From assembly GCF_021513175.1 (NCBI RefSeq), contig NZ_CP090953.1, positions 186,001-250,000 of the forward strand: a stretch of DNA of 64,000 nt, written 5' to 3'. The position numbers were made by a program, and so were the translations under genes. Position 1 is the stretch's first letter. Every line of letters starts with the position of its first letter. Source of the stretch: Sphingomonas sp. S2-65 (GTDB lineage: Bacteria > Pseudomonadota > Alphaproteobacteria > Sphingomonadales > Sphingomonadaceae). Shown piece after piece: positions 1 to 6,860 of the stretch. The notes under the pieces were generated by a model, which was not told the DNA's origin, made no database searches, and was given only the letters and a program-made list of their open reading frames with translations.

Positions 1-388
1 CGGCGGCCGCTTGCTCAATCTCGCTGGTTCCGCGGCTCTTCGCAGCCTGCTCGAGCAGTGCGCTCTTGGTGTAGCGGGACGTACCGAGCCACAGGAACAG
101 CAGCGCGGTCGCGCTTGTCCCGAAGGACAATGCTGCGCTGGTCTTGTCCCGCCGAAGGAACGCGATGATCAGCCCGGCGACGATCGCGGCGATCGCGACC
201 ACGAGCAACAGGTTCCAGTCCCCGCCCGACGGTGTTCGGTTGCCGGGAAGCTGGGAGGTGAACTTGCCGATCGTGAGGCCGAATCCGGTAGCCGACACCA
301 GTTGGTTGTTTGAACAGGAAACGCTCATCCACGGCAGGAGGAACGCCAACAGTGCGATTGCCTTCGGTACCTTGATCCAACGCCACAT
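1..388 (-). CDS. Small membrane protein, truncated by the window edge
   Basis: A minus-strand frame opens with ATG at 388 and stays open to the left edge (129 codons visible), so it is incomplete. The N-terminus reads MWRWIKVPKAIALLAFLLPW followed by MSVSC, a hydrophobic segment ending in a Cys; two further hydrophobic stretches lie near residues 58-75 and 88-100. A GGGGGG stretch sits about 8 bases before the ATG, inside the terminator of rpoH just upstream. The Leu-Pro-Trp-x-x-Val-Ser-Cys pattern recalls uncharacterised membrane proteins of alphaproteobacteria. I do not recognise a function. Reading frames on the other strand here are poorer in hydrophobic order and are probably shadows. 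Confidence 0.6.
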   Translation of the reverse strand, partial: MWRWIKVPKAIALLAFLLPWMSVSCSNNQLVSATGFGLTIGKFTSQLPGNRTPSGGDWNLLLVVAIAAIVAGLIIAFLRRDKTSAALSFGTSATALLFLWLGTSRYTKSALLEQAAKSRGTSEIEQAAA

Positions 389-391
389 ACG

Positions 392-421
392 AAAATGCCC
401 CCCGGCTGAAAACCGAGGGGC
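392..421 (-). terminator. Rho-independent terminator of rpoH
   Basis: On the minus strand a 9-bp stem (GCCCCTCGG with CCGGGGGGC, one T-G wobble) encloses a 7-base loop and is followed by ATTTTC. It lies 37 bases after the rpoH stop. Its 3' arm also supplies the G-run in front of the next minus-strand gene. Confidence 0.7.
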
Positions 422-457
422 ACGCTAACAGCCGACAGCCGGCTGTCCAATCAAAGA

Positions 458-1363
458 TCAATGCGCGGCGAGCAGCCGCTTCTCACCGGCCAGCCGCATC
501 ATCGCCTTTTGCAGTTTCTCGAAAGCGCGAACCTCGATCTGGCGCACGCGCTCGCGCGAGACGCCATAGACCTGGCTGAGCTCTTCGAGCGTCTTGGGAT
601 CGTCGGTCAGACGACGCTCGGTCAGGATGTGCTTCTCGCGCTCGTTGAGATCGCCGAGCGCCTCCTGCAGCATCGTGTGCCGGACATCGGCCTCCTGCGC
701 CTCTGCGACGGTCTCGTCCTGAAGCTGGCTATCATCCTGCAACCAGTCCTGCCACTGGCCGTCGCCATCCTCGCGCATCGGCACGTTGAGCGACGTGTCG
801 CCGCCCATCGCCATGCGGCGGTTCATCGAGGTGACTTCTTCCTCGGTCACCCCAAGATCGGTTGCGATCTTGGCGAGGTGCTCGGGGCTGAGATCGCCGT
901 CCTCGAACGCGTCGAGCTTGGCCTTCATCCGGCGCAGGTTGAAGAACAGCTTCTTCTGCGCCGCAGTGGTGCCCATCTTCACCAGCGACCAGGAACGCAG
1001 GATGAATTCCTGGATCGAGGCGCGGATCCACCACATGGCATAGGTTGCCAGGCGGAAGCCGCGATCGGGCTCGAATTTCTTCACGCCCTGCATCAGGCCG
1101 ATATTGCCCTCCGAGATCAGCTCGGAAACCGGCAAGCCATAGCCGCGATAGCCCATGGCGATCTTCGCCACGAGGCGCAGGTGCGAGGTTACCAGCTGCG
1201 CCGCGGCGTCGGTGTCGCCATGCTCCTGGAAACGCTTGGCGAGCATATACTCCTTCTCAGGAGTGAGAATCGGAAACTTCTTGATCTCGGCCAGATAGCG
1301 ATTGAGGCTCGCCTCACCGCCGAGAGCGGGAATCGTCGCTGGGACGTTGCTGCCGCTAGCCAT
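458..1363 (-). CDS. rpoH: RNA polymerase sigma-32 factor (heat shock)
   Basis: This is the heat-shock sigma factor that directs RNA polymerase to chaperone and protease promoters. Region 2 contains the core-binding sequence around GNIGLMQGVKKF and the aromatic -10 melting stretch FRLATYAMWWIR; the RpoH box QKKLFFNLRR, specific to sigma-32, follows at about residue 136. Region 4 ends in a helix-turn-helix (YGVSRERVRQIEVRAFEKL). At 301 aa it has the normal family length. I choose ATG 1363 because AAGGGAG lies 9 bases before it; the in-frame GTG two codons upstream would touch the Shine-Dalgarno. It follows rluD on the same strand (55-base gap), a pairing common in alphaproteobacteria. The gap contains a strong hairpin described separately. 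Confidence 0.97.
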   Translation of the reverse strand: MASGSNVPATIPALGGEASLNRYLAEIKKFPILTPEKEYMLAKRFQEHGDTDAAAQLVTSHLRLVAKIAMGYRGYGLPVSELISEGNIGLMQGVKKFEPDRGFRLATYAMWWIRASIQEFILRSWSLVKMGTTAAQKKLFFNLRRMKAKLDAFEDGDLSPEHLAKIATDLGVTEEEVTSMNRRMAMGGDTSLNVPMREDGDGQWQDWLQDDSQLQDETVAEAQEADVRHTMLQEALGDLNEREKHILTERRLTDDPKTLEELSQVYGVSRERVRQIEVRAFEKLQKAMMRLAGEKRLLAAH

Positions 1364-1384
1364 GATCACATTCTCCCTTCAGAT

Positions 1385-1412
1385 GGCCCGCCAGCCCTGG
1401 GAGCGGCGGGCC
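1385..1412 (-). promoter_or_regulatory. Hairpin in the rpoH leader
   Basis: Perfect 8-bp arms GGCCCGCC (1405-1412 as read on the minus strand) and GGCGGGCC enclose a 12-base loop containing CTCCC. That loop is complementary to the GGGAG of the rpoH Shine-Dalgarno 10-15 bases downstream, so a loop-RBS interaction is possible. It could instead be a weak rluD terminator, although no T-run follows. Confidence 0.5.
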
Positions 1413-1418
1413 AGGAAC

Positions 1419-2372
1419 TCATACGATGAGTTTGTTGAACAGTTCCTGCATGTCGGCAGGCATTTCGCTTTCAAACGCCAAAGCGTGGCTTTTCACCGGG
1501 TGAATGAACCCCAGATGTGCGGCATGCAAGGCCTGGCGCTGGAAACCCAGCGTTGCGAGGACGCCGCGGTGCGCTGGTCGGGTGCTGCCATAAACCGGGT
1601 CGCCGAGTAGCGGGTGGCCGATCGAGGTCATGTGAACGCGGACCTGGTGGGTCCTTCCGGTCTCCAAACGGCATTCGACGAGGGCGGCTTCCCGAAGTTG
1701 GTGAAGGTGCCGCCAATGGGTGGTTGCGTGCTTGCCCTGTCCCGAGGGGACCACGGCCATTTTCTTGCGGTTTACCGACGAGCGGGCGAGGTTGGCGTGG
1801 ACGGTTCCGCCCGAAGTTGACGGACGGCCCGCGACAATGGCCTTGTAGCGGCGGTCGATCGAGTGGACCTTGAACTGGCGCGCCAGACCTTCATGGGCGC
1901 GGTCGGTCTTGGCGGCGACCATCAGCCCCGAGGTATCCTTGTCGATGCGGTGGACGATGCCGGGCCGCGCCACCCCGCCGATGCCAGACAATTGCCCGGC
2001 GCAATGGTGGAGCAGGGCGTTGACCAGCGTGCCGTCGAGATTGCCCGCGGCGGGATGCACCACCAGGCCCGCCTGCTTGTCGATCACGATCAGATGCTCA
2101 TCCTCGAACACGACGTTCAAGGCGATGTCCTGCGCTTCGTTATGCGCGGGCTCGGGCTCGGGCACGGCAACGCTGAACAGGCTGCCGGCAGCCGCCTTTC
2201 GGGCAGGGTCGCGGGCAAGGCCATCGGGGCCGGTCACCGCGCCGGAGGAGATCAGCACCTTCAGCCGTTCGCGCGACAGGATCGGCACGGCTTCGGCAAG
2301 CGCCCGATCGAGGCGCCAGCCATGCGCACCCTCCGAAATACGCGCCTCGATGATGGAAACCCCCCGGTTCAT
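1419..2372 (-). CDS. rluD: Ribosomal large-subunit pseudouridine synthase, RluA/RluD family
   Basis: The protein isomerises uridines in 23S rRNA to pseudouridine (RluD modifies helix 69). An S4 RNA-binding domain covers roughly residues 8-75 (GWRLDRALAE, SRERLKVLISSGAV). The catalytic domain has the family signature HRIDKDTSGL with catalytic Asp144, and the later RTHQVRVHM and GHPLLGDPVYG motifs. Length 317 aa is normal. The start ATG 2372 has no clear Shine-Dalgarno, and only 18 bases separate it from the divergent gene at 2391, so the two promoters must overlap or the transcript may be leaderless. It is the first gene of a likely rluD-rpoH unit. RluD rather than RluC is inferred from the neighbourhood and the S4 domain. 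Confidence 0.93.
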   Translation of the reverse strand: MNRGVSIIEARISEGAHGWRLDRALAEAVPILSRERLKVLISSGAVTGPDGLARDPARKAAAGSLFSVAVPEPEPAHNEAQDIALNVVFEDEHLIVIDKQAGLVVHPAAGNLDGTLVNALLHHCAGQLSGIGGVARPGIVHRIDKDTSGLMVAAKTDRAHEGLARQFKVHSIDRRYKAIVAGRPSTSGGTVHANLARSSVNRKKMAVVPSGQGKHATTHWRHLHQLREAALVECRLETGRTHQVRVHMTSIGHPLLGDPVYGSTRPAHRGVLATLGFQRQALHAAHLGFIHPVKSHALAFESEMPADMQELFNKLIV

Positions 2373-2390
2373 TGTGTTAACAATTTGGGA

Positions 2391-2789
2391 ATGGGGTGTA
2401 GGATTTCAAGGTCTCTGCTCGACGCGATCCGGCAAGAATCCGCGATCGTTGCGCCCGAGGAAGCTTGCGGTTTGCTGTTCGGAACAACCGCGCAGATCGA
2501 TGGCTGGACCCCCGCGCGAAACGTCGCGGAACAGCCCGAACGGCGGTTCGAAATCGATCCCGCGACATTGTTCGCGGCGTTGCGGGCCGAGCGGACGGGG
2601 GGCGCGGCGCTGATCGGATACTGGCATTCGCACCCGAGCGGCGACCCGACGCCGTCGCGCACGGATGGGGCAATGGCACAGCCGGACGGCAAATTGTGGC
2701 TGATCCTGGGTTCCGAGTTTCGGCTGTGGCAAGCCGGAAAAGCCGGCCTGCATGGCCGGTTCGAGGAAGTGCCAATCGAAATCGACTGA
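2391..2789 (+). CDS. JAMM/Mov34-family (M67) metallopeptidase
   Basis: A 132-residue single-domain JAMM protein. The zinc motif is complete: Glu in PEEACGLLFG near residue 24, then HSHPSGDPTPSRTD near residue 78, matching the H-x-H-x7-S-x2-D pattern of active isopeptidases. Bacterial members cleave ubiquitin-like or sulfur-carrier conjugates or process small peptides; the substrate here is unknown, since no ThiS/MoaD or E1-like gene is adjacent. ATG 2391 is used because homologues begin close to this point; there is no Shine-Dalgarno, and TTG 2385 is an in-frame alternative. It is divergent from rluD. Confidence 0.85.
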   Translation: MGCRISRSLLDAIRQESAIVAPEEACGLLFGTTAQIDGWTPARNVAEQPERRFEIDPATLFAALRAERTGGAALIGYWHSHPSGDPTPSRTDGAMAQPDGKLWLILGSEFRLWQAGKAGLHGRFEEVPIEID

Positions 2790-2804
2790 AGGGAAAGGGC
2801 AGCG

Positions 2805-2830
2805 GGAACGTTCCGGAGGCGCAACACGTT
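2805..2830 (+). promoter_or_regulatory. EcfG-type general stress promoter
   Basis: GGAAC (2805-2809), 17 bases, then CGTT (2827-2830) matches the alphaproteobacterial sigma-EcfG consensus GGAAC-N16/17-CGTT exactly. The gene it would serve begins 33 bases downstream of the -10 element. Confidence 0.7.
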
Positions 2831-2862
2831 TGCGTAGCTCCTTTCCACATGGAGCGCTTACC

Positions 2863-3012
2863 ATGCTTTGGACTCTTGCCGTCATTCTGCTCGTACTCTG
2901 GGCGTTGGGTTTCCTGGCCTTTCACGTCGCCGGGGGCCTTATTCACATCCTGCTGGTGATCGCGATCATCGTCGGCCTGATCCAGCTCTTCTCCGGCCGC
3001 CGAGCGGTCTGA
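2863..3012 (+). CDS. Tiny membrane protein, lmo0937/DUF5670-like
   Basis: A 49-residue protein consisting almost entirely of two hydrophobic segments (about residues 2-22 and 24-43) split by a Gly-Gly turn, ending in SGRRAV. The size, the MLWTLAVILLVLWALGF opening and the H-x-A-G-G-L-I-H turn fit the lmo0937-type family of small membrane proteins, whose function is unknown. The perfect EcfG-type promoter upstream suggests general-stress expression. Start ATG 2863 is the only plausible one, with GGAG about 8 bases before it (2851-2854). Confidence 0.8.
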   Translation: MLWTLAVILLVLWALGFLAFHVAGGLIHILLVIAIIVGLIQLFSGRRAV

Positions 3013-3024
3013 GGTGACGGCGAT

Positions 3025-3084
3025 GTCCCCAGCGTGCGCAGCTTGCAGCTTCGTCGCCGCTGCGCCAAAGAAGCCGCTGGGGAC
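3025..3084 (+). repeat. Nested inverted repeat ahead of chpT
   Basis: Outer arms GTCCCCAGCG (3025-3034) and CGCTGGGGAC (3075-3084) are perfectly complementary; inner arms GCGCAGC (3036-3042) and GCTGCGC (3059-3065) form a second helix. It starts 12 bases after the previous stop and ends 18 bases before the chosen chpT start. There is no T-run. Confidence 0.6.
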
Positions 3085-3102
3085 AGCCGGAGCCGAGATC
3101 CT

Positions 3103-3747
3103 TTGAACATCAGCCCAACCGATTTCGCGAGCCTGCTTTGCTCCAGGCTCTGCCACGACCTGCTCAGCCCGGTGGGCGCACTCAACAATGGGCTGGAGCT
3201 GCTGGCCGACGAGCATGATCCAGAAATGCGCGCGCGCTGCCTGGAGCTGCTGAGCGAGAGTGCGAAAGCATCGGCCAACAAGCTGAAATTCTTTCGCCTG
3301 GCGTTCGGCGCCGCCGGCGGGTTCGGCGAAACCGTCGACACCCGCGAAGCGCAAGCCGCCATCGAGGGGCTGTTCGGCGACAACCACAGAGTCAAGATCG
3401 GCTGGATGGTCGAGGACCCGGTTCTGCCCAAGCAGGCGATCAAGGTGCTGTTGAACCTGGCGCTGATCGGCGGCGACGCCCTGATCCGCGGCGGCCAGCT
3501 GGATATCGGCGCGGAGATCGCCGAGGGGAACATGGAGATCGTGGTGCGGGCCGACGGTCCGCGGATCGTGCTGGATCCCGAGCTGCGCAGCGCCCTGGCC
3601 GGCGGCAATGACGACCTGCCGATCACGCCGCGCGCGGCGGCGGCCTATCTGGCGCATGCGCTGGCGACCCAGGGCGGCGGCGTGCTGCAAGTGAGCCCGC
3701 CGGAATCCGACGTGCTGCTGTTCGGAGCCAGCTTCAGCGTCGTCTGA
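3103..3747 (+). CDS. chpT: ChpT histidine phosphotransferase
   Basis: ChpT dimers carry phosphate from the hybrid kinase CckA to the master regulator CtrA and to CpdR. The four-helix-bundle signature FASLLCSRLCHDLLSP is at the N-terminus with the phosphorylated His at residue 18, followed by GALNNGLELL. The rest is a degenerate GHKL-like ATPase fold (LPKQAIKVLLNLALIGGDAL), with no ATP-binding glycine boxes, as is usual for the family. I use TTG 3103 because an upstream GTG (3034) would place the start inside a strong hairpin; GGAG lies 8-11 bases before the TTG. That gives 214 aa. It heads a plus-strand run leading into the chemotaxis genes. CckA and CtrA are not in this window. Confidence 0.88.
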   Translation: MNISPTDFASLLCSRLCHDLLSPVGALNNGLELLADEHDPEMRARCLELLSESAKASANKLKFFRLAFGAAGGFGETVDTREAQAAIEGLFGDNHRVKIGWMVEDPVLPKQAIKVLLNLALIGGDALIRGGQLDIGAEIAEGNMEIVVRADGPRIVLDPELRSALAGGNDDLPITPRAAAAYLAHALATQGGGVLQVSPPESDVLLFGASFSVV

Positions 3748-3792
3748 GGCCGCGCCGACCACTTCCATCAAGAAACTGCATCGCTACGATTT

Positions 3793-3806
3793 CGGAAACG
3801 TTTCCG
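3793..3806 (+). promoter_or_regulatory. Perfect 14-bp palindrome upstream of the MHYT-PAS receptor
   Basis: CGGAAACGTTTCCG is a perfect dyad with the central AAACGTTT typical of LacI-family operators. It lies 78 bases before the receptor start, where an operator would be expected. The regulator is unknown and chance is possible. Confidence 0.4.
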
Positions 3807-3883
3807 GGTCCGTCCCGAGGGCAAGCCTTACAGAGCGTTAACCGTCCGCCGCTAGGCTGTGGGTCCACGACAAGGGACCCTGG

Positions 3884-6766
3884 GTGTTCGCGATCTTCTA
3901 TTGCCTGCGCGATCAGCATGACTTCCGGCTGGTGCTTCTTGCCGGCCTGATCTGCATCGCGTCGGCAGCGACGGCGGTCTCTTTGCTGCGCCAGCTACCG
4001 ACCCTGGCCGGGCGTCACCGGCGTACCGCGACCCTGGCAGCCGGCGTCGCGACCGGCACCGGCATCTGGGCCACCCACTTCCTCGCGATGCTCGGTTTCG
4101 ATCCGGGTATCGTCACCGGCTATCAGGTCGTGTTGACGACGCTGTCGCTGGCGGTGGCGGTCGTCATGGTCACGCTGGGTATCCACATCGCGGTCACGCG
4201 CGGCGAGCGCTGGCGTTTGCCACTGGGCGCAGCGGTGATCGGCGGCGGCATCGCCGCGATGCACTATACCGGGATGCAGGCGATGCAGTTCGCAGGCGCG
4301 TTCGCATTCGCACCGGCCCCCGTGCTCGCCTCGATCGCGTTCGCGATCGCACCAGTGATCCCGGCCGTCAGCCTTGCGCTCACCGGCAGGGGGTGGCGTT
4401 CGGCCTGCGGCGCGGCTGCGCTGCTGACGCTGGCCATCCTGCTGCTCCACTTCACCGGCGTATCGGCGGCGCGGGTCATCCCGTCCTCCGAAATCGGATC
4501 CCCCGGGTTGGCGATCCAGGCGAAAGGCATGGCGCTGCTGGTCACGCTCGCCACCCTGGCGATCCTGGGAATATCGACATGGGCGGCGCGGACGAGGACG
4601 CTGCGCGAGGAGCGCCGGCGCAGCACGTCGGATTCAGCCTGGGCGGCAGTGGTACGATCCAATCTGGTCGCAGAGCTGGACCTGGATGGCATCATCCTGT
4701 GGGCCAACCAGCCCATGCTCGACGCGATGGGCTATACGCTGGACGAGATCCGCGGCCAGGATCATCGCATCCTTTGCAGTCGCGAAGAAGCCGGGAGCGC
4801 GGACTATGCGCGCTTCTGCGAGCGGCTGATCGGCGGCGGAGTCGAATCCGGCACCTATCGCCGGATCGCTTCGGATGGGCGGGTCGTGTGGCTGAACGCC
4901 ACCTACAACCCGATCTTCGGCCGCGACGGCCGGCCCGAGCGCATCCTGACGATCGCGAGCGACGTGACGGCCGTGAAGCACGCCGAGGCCGAGGCGAATG
5001 CGAAGCTGGCGGCGGTCGACCGCAGCCAGGCCGTAGTCGAGTTCGACCTGAACGGCACGATCGTCGAGGCCAATGCCAGGTTCCTGACGCTGACCGGCTA
5101 TACCCGCGGCGAAGTGATCGGCAGGCATCACCGGATGTTCTGCACCGCCGAAGTGCTGGAGGGCGATGCCTACCGCGCCTTGTGGACGAAGCTTCGCGAG
5201 GGCCGCGCCGAGAGCGGCGTGTACAAGCGGCTGGCGCGCGACGGCCGCGAGATCTGGCTGCAGGCGAGCTACAGCCCCGTGCTGGATCCCGACGGCCGCC
5301 CGGTGCGCATCACCGAACTGGCGACCGACGTGACCGCCGACCGGATGCGGACCGCCGAGTTGAAGGCGATCTCCAGCGCGGTCGACCGCAGCCAGGCGAC
5401 CATCGAGTTCGCGCTGGACGGGACCGTCCTGGACGCCAACGGCAATTTCCTGTCGATGATGGGATATGCGCGCGACGAGGTGCTGGGGCAGCATCACCGG
5501 ATGTTCAGCGTCGCGGGGGAGGCGGATAGCGCCGACTATGCCGCATTCTGGAACAAGCTGGCGAGCGGCGCGCATGACGCCGGTGTCTACAAGCGGCGCG
5601 CCAAGGATGGCCGGGACGTGTGGCTGCAGGCGACCTACACGCCGGTGCTGGACCCCGAGGGCCGACCGCTCAAGGTGGTGAAGTTCGCCACCGACGTGAC
5701 CGCCGCCAAGCTGCGCGAGGCTGATTTCGAAGCGCGCACGGTCGCCATGGACCGCAGCCAGGCGGTTATCGAATTCGGCCTGGACGGCACGGTGCTGCAC
5801 GCCAATGCCAACTTCCTGGATGCGACGGGGTACCGGCTGGATGAGGTAATCGGCCGGCACCATCGGATGTTCTGCGCGGCGGATCTTGCCGCGTCGGCCG
5901 AATACAAGGCGTTCTGGGACAAGCTGGGGACGGGCGCGTTCGACGCCGGCGTGTACAAGCGCCGCGCGAAGGATGGCCGCGACCTATGGTTGCAGGCGAC
6001 CTACAACCCGATCCTGGACCCCGACGGCAAGCCCTGCCGCATCGTCAAGTTCGCGATGGACATCACCGATGCCAGGGCGCGTGCCGCCGAGGCGGAGGGC
6101 CAAGTCAACGCGATCGACCGCAGCCAGGCCGTTGCCGAATTCGACCTGAGTGGCCGGATCCTGCACGCCAACGACCATTTCCTGGCGGCATTCGGCTATA
6201 GCCTGGCCGAGCTGGTCGGGCAGCATCACGCGAAACTGTGCCCGAGGGACGTGGCGGCATCGGACGCCTATCGGGCGTTCTGGGACCGGCTGGAGCGCGG
6301 CGAATTCCACAGCGGACGCTATCGTCGCATGGGAGCGGACGGCGGCGAGGTGTGGATACGCGCCACCTATACTCCGATCCTGGATGCCGACGGGCGGCCG
6401 CACAAGATCGTAAAGATCGCCAGCGACGTGACGAACCAGGTGCTGCTGGAGCAGGAAATCCAGACCAGGCTCCGCGAGAGCGAAGCGTTGCAGCACGAAT
6501 TGGAGACGCAGCGCGAAACATTGCAGGGAACGATGGGCGAGCTGGAGACGATCGTCACGACGATCGGCAGCATCGCCGCGCAGACCAACCTGCTGGCGCT
6601 GAACGCGACGATCGAAGCGGCGCGGGCGGGCGAGACGGGCCGCGGCTTCGCGGTGGTGGCGAGCGAAGTGAAGAAGCTGGCCAACGACACCCGCACCGCG
6701 ACCGACCGGGCGACCCGCATGATCTCCGCCCGATACGAGCGCGGCGATCTTGCCAAAGCGAGCTGA
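3884..6766 (+). CDS. MHYT-domain membrane receptor with five PAS domains and a minimal MCP tip
   Basis: Seven hydrophobic segments in residues 1-230 carry the MHYT sensor motifs ([22 protein letters not shown]), a membrane module thought to bind metal and sense gas or redox. Five PAS domains follow at about residues 249-367, 374-485, 496-607, 619-727 and 742-849; four share the opening (V/M/I)DRSQA and several share QHHRMF and YKR.A.DGR, so they are tandem duplicates. A short coiled coil leads to a chemoreceptor signalling tip at about 888-946 ([35 protein letters not shown]). The long helical bundle and methylation helices of a normal MCP are missing. Start is GTG 3884 with AAGGGA 6 bases upstream; that site lies in a GGGTCC/GGACCC hairpin (3861-3880). 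Position just before cheA suggests it signals to that kinase. Confidence 0.88.
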   Translation: MFAIFYCLRDQHDFRLVLLAGLICIASAATAVSLLRQLPTLAGRHRRTATLAAGVATGTGIWATHFLAMLGFDPGIVTGYQVVLTTLSLAVAVVMVTLGIHIAVTRGERWRLPLGAAVIGGGIAAMHYTGMQAMQFAGAFAFAPAPVLASIAFAIAPVIPAVSLALTGRGWRSACGAAALLTLAILLLHFTGVSAARVIPSSEIGSPGLAIQAKGMALLVTLATLAILGISTWAARTRTLREERRRSTSDSAWAAVVRSNLVAELDLDGIILWANQPMLDAMGYTLDEIRGQDHRILCSREEAGSADYARFCERLIGGGVESGTYRRIASDGRVVWLNATYNPIFGRDGRPERILTIASDVTAVKHAEAEANAKLAAVDRSQAVVEFDLNGTIVEANARFLTLTGYTRGEVIGRHHRMFCTAEVLEGDAYRALWTKLREGRAESGVYKRLARDGREIWLQASYSPVLDPDGRPVRITELATDVTADRMRTAELKAISSAVDRSQATIEFALDGTVLDANGNFLSMMGYARDEVLGQHHRMFSVAGEADSADYAAFWNKLASGAHDAGVYKRRAKDGRDVWLQATYTPVLDPEGRPLKVVKFATDVTAAKLREADFEARTVAMDRSQAVIEFGLDGTVLHANANFLDATGYRLDEVIGRHHRMFCAADLAASAEYKAFWDKLGTGAFDAGVYKRRAKDGRDLWLQATYNPILDPDGKPCRIVKFAMDITDARARAAEAEGQVNAIDRSQAVAEFDLSGRILHANDHFLAAFGYSLAELVGQHHAKLCPRDVAASDAYRAFWDRLERGEFHSGRYRRMGADGGEVWIRATYTPILDADGRPHKIVKIASDVTNQVLLEQEIQTRLRESEALQHELETQRETLQGTMGELETIVTTIGSIAAQTNLLALNATIEAARAGETGRGFAVVASEVKKLANDTRTATDRATRMISARYERGDLAKAS

Positions 6767-6799
6767 TCCGTCCCGCGCCGATCGTGCCGCATGTCGCGG

Positions 6800-6815
6800 C
6801 TAACGCGGAATTAAC
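6800..6815 (+). promoter_or_regulatory. CtrA-like box upstream of cheA
   Basis: CTAA, seven bases, TTAAC differs from the CtrA consensus TTAA-N7-TTAAC at one base. It lies 46 bases before the cheA start. One mismatch in nine informative bases makes this only suggestive. Confidence 0.35.
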
Positions 6816-6860
6816 GCTCCTGCGCCCATGACACAGGCGCATATTTGCCATTGGGGCCCC

